64,000 nt of DNA from Hyphomicrobiales bacterium (GTDB lineage Bacteria; Pseudomonadota; Alphaproteobacteria; Rhizobiales; Rhizobiaceae), in the NCBI GenBank assembly GCA_900471485.1, contig UCEU01000023.1:1-64000 (forward strand), given 5' to 3'. The position numbers and the translations under genes were made by a program. Shown here in pieces: positions 63,987-64,000 of this stretch (its first letter is position 1; each line of letters opens with the position of its first letter). The notes below the pieces were generated by a model. That model did not search any database and was not told the origin of the DNA. It saw nothing but the letters and a program-made list of their open reading frames with translations.

Positions 63987-64000
63987 GGGTGGGGTTCCTG

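Overview
The window is about 64 kb of GC-rich, densely coding DNA. It looks like a chromosomal segment of an alphaproteobacterium of the Rhizobiales, most likely Rhizobiaceae. The evidence is a block pepN / PleC-like kinase / glnE / sensor kinase-regulator pair / degP / ccmH-F-E-I, a feuN-feuP-feuQ signalling unit, a host-attachment-family protein, PilZ proteins, CtrA-type motifs and a gene transfer agent (GTA) cluster. No rRNA, tRNA, CRISPR array or insertion sequence was seen. Genus-level assignment is not possible from the sequence alone.

Layout. 0-6.4 kb: iolB (myo-inositol catabolism) and a run of small genes (glyoxalase-related, two PilZ, host-attachment family, DUF2177, a PLP aminotransferase, a Sel1-repeat protein, DUF2147 and a small secreted protein). 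6.4-11.5 kb: AMP nucleosidase, then a flippase-like protein divergent from a polyprenyl-phosphate glycosyltransferase and an ArnT-type transferase, probably for lipid A/LPS core decoration. 11.5-15.3 kb: a putrescine-type class III aminotransferase divergent from a glutamine-synthetase-like ligase, plus a diacylglycerol-kinase-family protein. 15.6-18.3 kb: MFS exporter, HxlR regulator and alcohol dehydrogenase. 18.4-21.3 kb: mgtE with an unusual leader, an L,D-transpeptidase with a perfect CtrA motif upstream, and a GNAT protein. 21.3-31 kb: ETF:ubiquinone oxidoreductase, an SDR, an RND pump pair, a YegD-like Hsp70 and a family-4-like uracil-DNA glycosylase. 31-33.5 kb: poorly characterised genes and a DMT exporter. 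33.8-50 kb: housekeeping and envelope genes. 50-53.1 kb: a surface lipoprotein and feuQ-feuP-feuN.

53.3-64 kb holds a GTA structural module on the minus strand, with homologues of Rhodobacter capsulatus GTA g6, g7, g8, g9, g10, a g10.1-like chaperone, g11, g12, g13, g14 and g15 in canonical order, plus a holin-like gene after g15. It is unusual in several ways. An oppositely oriented MFS gene sits between g8 and g9. A strong leftward intrinsic terminator lies 18 bases before g9. The tail chaperone frame has no canonical start and lies in the -1 frame of g10. A compact rightward unit with a 25-codon ORF separates g14 from g15.

The most promising undescribed signals are (1) the mgtE leader, which has an 18-codon proline-containing leader ORF and an 8-bp stem masking the ribosome-binding region, (2) the small transcription unit between GTA g14 and g15, and (3) the interruption and termination/frameshift signals inside the GTA module.
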